From: CAZOIA01 sp964579675
GTDB taxonomy: Bacteria; Planctomycetota; Phycisphaerae; UBA1845; PWPN01
Assembly (NCBI GenBank): GCA_964579675.1
Contig: CAZOIA010000246.1
Span: 1 to 7,441, forward strand
Length of the DNA stretch: 7,441 nucleotides
Reading direction: 5' to 3'
The translations under genes and the position numbers were made by a program. A model generated the notes under the pieces. It worked only from the letters and a program-made list of their open reading frames with translations, ran no database searches and had not been told where the DNA came from. Positions 7,109 through 7,441 of this stretch are shown piece after piece (the first letter of the stretch is position 1; each line of letters begins with the position of its first letter).

Positions 7109-7300
7109 CTATTCGCGCCCTGCGGCACCCTGGGCAGCTTCGGCAGCGGGCTCCATCCTTCGCAGACCTTGTCGCCAGTCTGCGATGAAATAGGCAAGTC
7201 CGGCAAGCGTGAGTATTGCGGGTGCGATGCCGCCCATCAAAGGGCCATCAGCCGCAATGACTGCCGCAAGAATCAGAATCGCGCCTGTCACTGATTTCAT
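7109..7300 (-). CDS. Small two-helix membrane protein, function unknown
   Basis: The 63-residue product starts MKSVTGAILILAAVIAADG and has two hydrophobic stretches, about residues 4-18 and 22-41, broken by DGP. A cytoplasm-like tail follows: DWRQGLRRME, then Ala/Gly/Glu-rich residues. A two-span inner-membrane hairpin is the natural reading; the first stretch might instead be a signal sequence. The ATG at 7300 is chosen over an upstream in-frame ATG at 7399 because GGAGG lies 8 nt before it and the extra 33 residues look like untranslated DNA. I do not recognise a family. It is convergent with the GH38 gene, 194 bp apart. Confidence 0.6.
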   Translation of the reverse strand: MKSVTGAILILAAVIAADGPLMGGIAPAILTLAGLAYFIADWRQGLRRMEPAAEAAQGAAGRE

Positions 7301-7308
7301 TGGTATGG

Positions 7309-7313
7309 CCTCC
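7309..7313 (-). promoter_or_regulatory. Strong ribosome binding site of the small membrane-protein gene
   Basis: GGAGG on the minus strand ends 8 nt before the ATG at 7300. It is the best ribosome site in the window and is the main reason for calling this short gene real and for its start choice. Confidence 0.65.
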
Positions 7314-7412
7314 GTGAACGCCGGGAACGAGAGTGTATCACCATGAGGCCTTGGGTGTCCAGTGGACCAGTGAAAGGACTCTGCGGACGGGTCCAGCAAC
7401 CGATTATGGCGG

Positions 7413-7441
7413 TCAGGCGGCCTGTTCGGCCCAGTAGGTCT
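7413..7441 (-). CDS. Possible C-terminal end of a further minus-strand gene (partial)
   Basis: Reading in from the right edge on the minus strand, one frame gives TYWAEQAA and then a TGA at 7415-7413. The other two minus-strand frames stay open further but into sequence that looks non-coding. Eight residues are too few to identify anything. If real, the gene would precede the small membrane-protein gene on the same strand with a gap of 112 bp. Confidence 0.15.

Noticed and set aside
7301..7399. 33-residue extension of the small membrane protein from the ATG at 7399
   Set aside because: It would place the strong ribosome site inside the coding region, and the added residues look like random translation.

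Overview
This is a G+C-rich bacterial window in which most of the length is accounted for by two long carbohydrate-related genes, flanked by the end of a housekeeping gene on the left and a small membrane-protein gene on the right. The lineage is an inference. A stand-alone FHA protein, a very large secreted glycoside hydrolase with an accessory N-terminal domain, widely spaced genes and heavy Arg/Ala/Gly/Pro use fit Planctomycetota (a Phycisphaerae-like organism), but no marker here proves it.

Layout from left to right. (1) Bases 1-525, plus strand: the C-terminal half of recA, cut by the window edge at the L2 DNA-binding loop, with an unusually basic tail. (2) Bases 566-1093, minus strand: a small FHA-domain phosphothreonine-binding protein with an acidic, low-complexity tail, convergent with recA. 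(3) Bases 1252-3168, minus strand: a 638-residue cytoplasmic protein that resembles D-apionate lactonase (ApnL). (4) Bases 3169-3515: a 347-bp divergent intergenic region with a candidate promoter, a stem-loop and a short palindrome. (5) Bases 3516-6914, plus strand: an 1132-residue exported GH38-type (alpha-mannosidase superfamily) enzyme. It has an N-terminal beta-sandwich resembling the third domain of family 4 rhamnogalacturonan lyases, and retains the predicted zinc ligands and nucleophile. (6) Bases 6915-7108: non-coding, with a stem-loop at the GH38 stop codon and a 9-bp repeat at a 20-bp period. (7) Bases 7109-7300, minus strand: a 63-residue two-helix membrane protein of unknown function with a strong ribosome binding site. 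The last bases may hold the end of another minus-strand gene.

The divergent pair is the most coherent functional unit. The plus-strand enzyme would be exported and could trim a glycan outside the cytoplasm; the minus-strand enzyme lacks a signal peptide and would act on a small sugar lactone inside the cell. Apiose, the source of apionolactone, occurs in the pectin rhamnogalacturonan II and in apiogalacturonan, and the N-terminal domain of the GH38 protein recalls a pectin-lyase domain. A shared role in pectin-like plant or algal polysaccharide use is therefore a reasonable hypothesis. No transporter, kinase, dehydrogenase or regulator is visible here to confirm it. recA and the FHA gene look unrelated to this pair. 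I saw no CRISPR array, tRNA, rRNA, transposase or phage gene.
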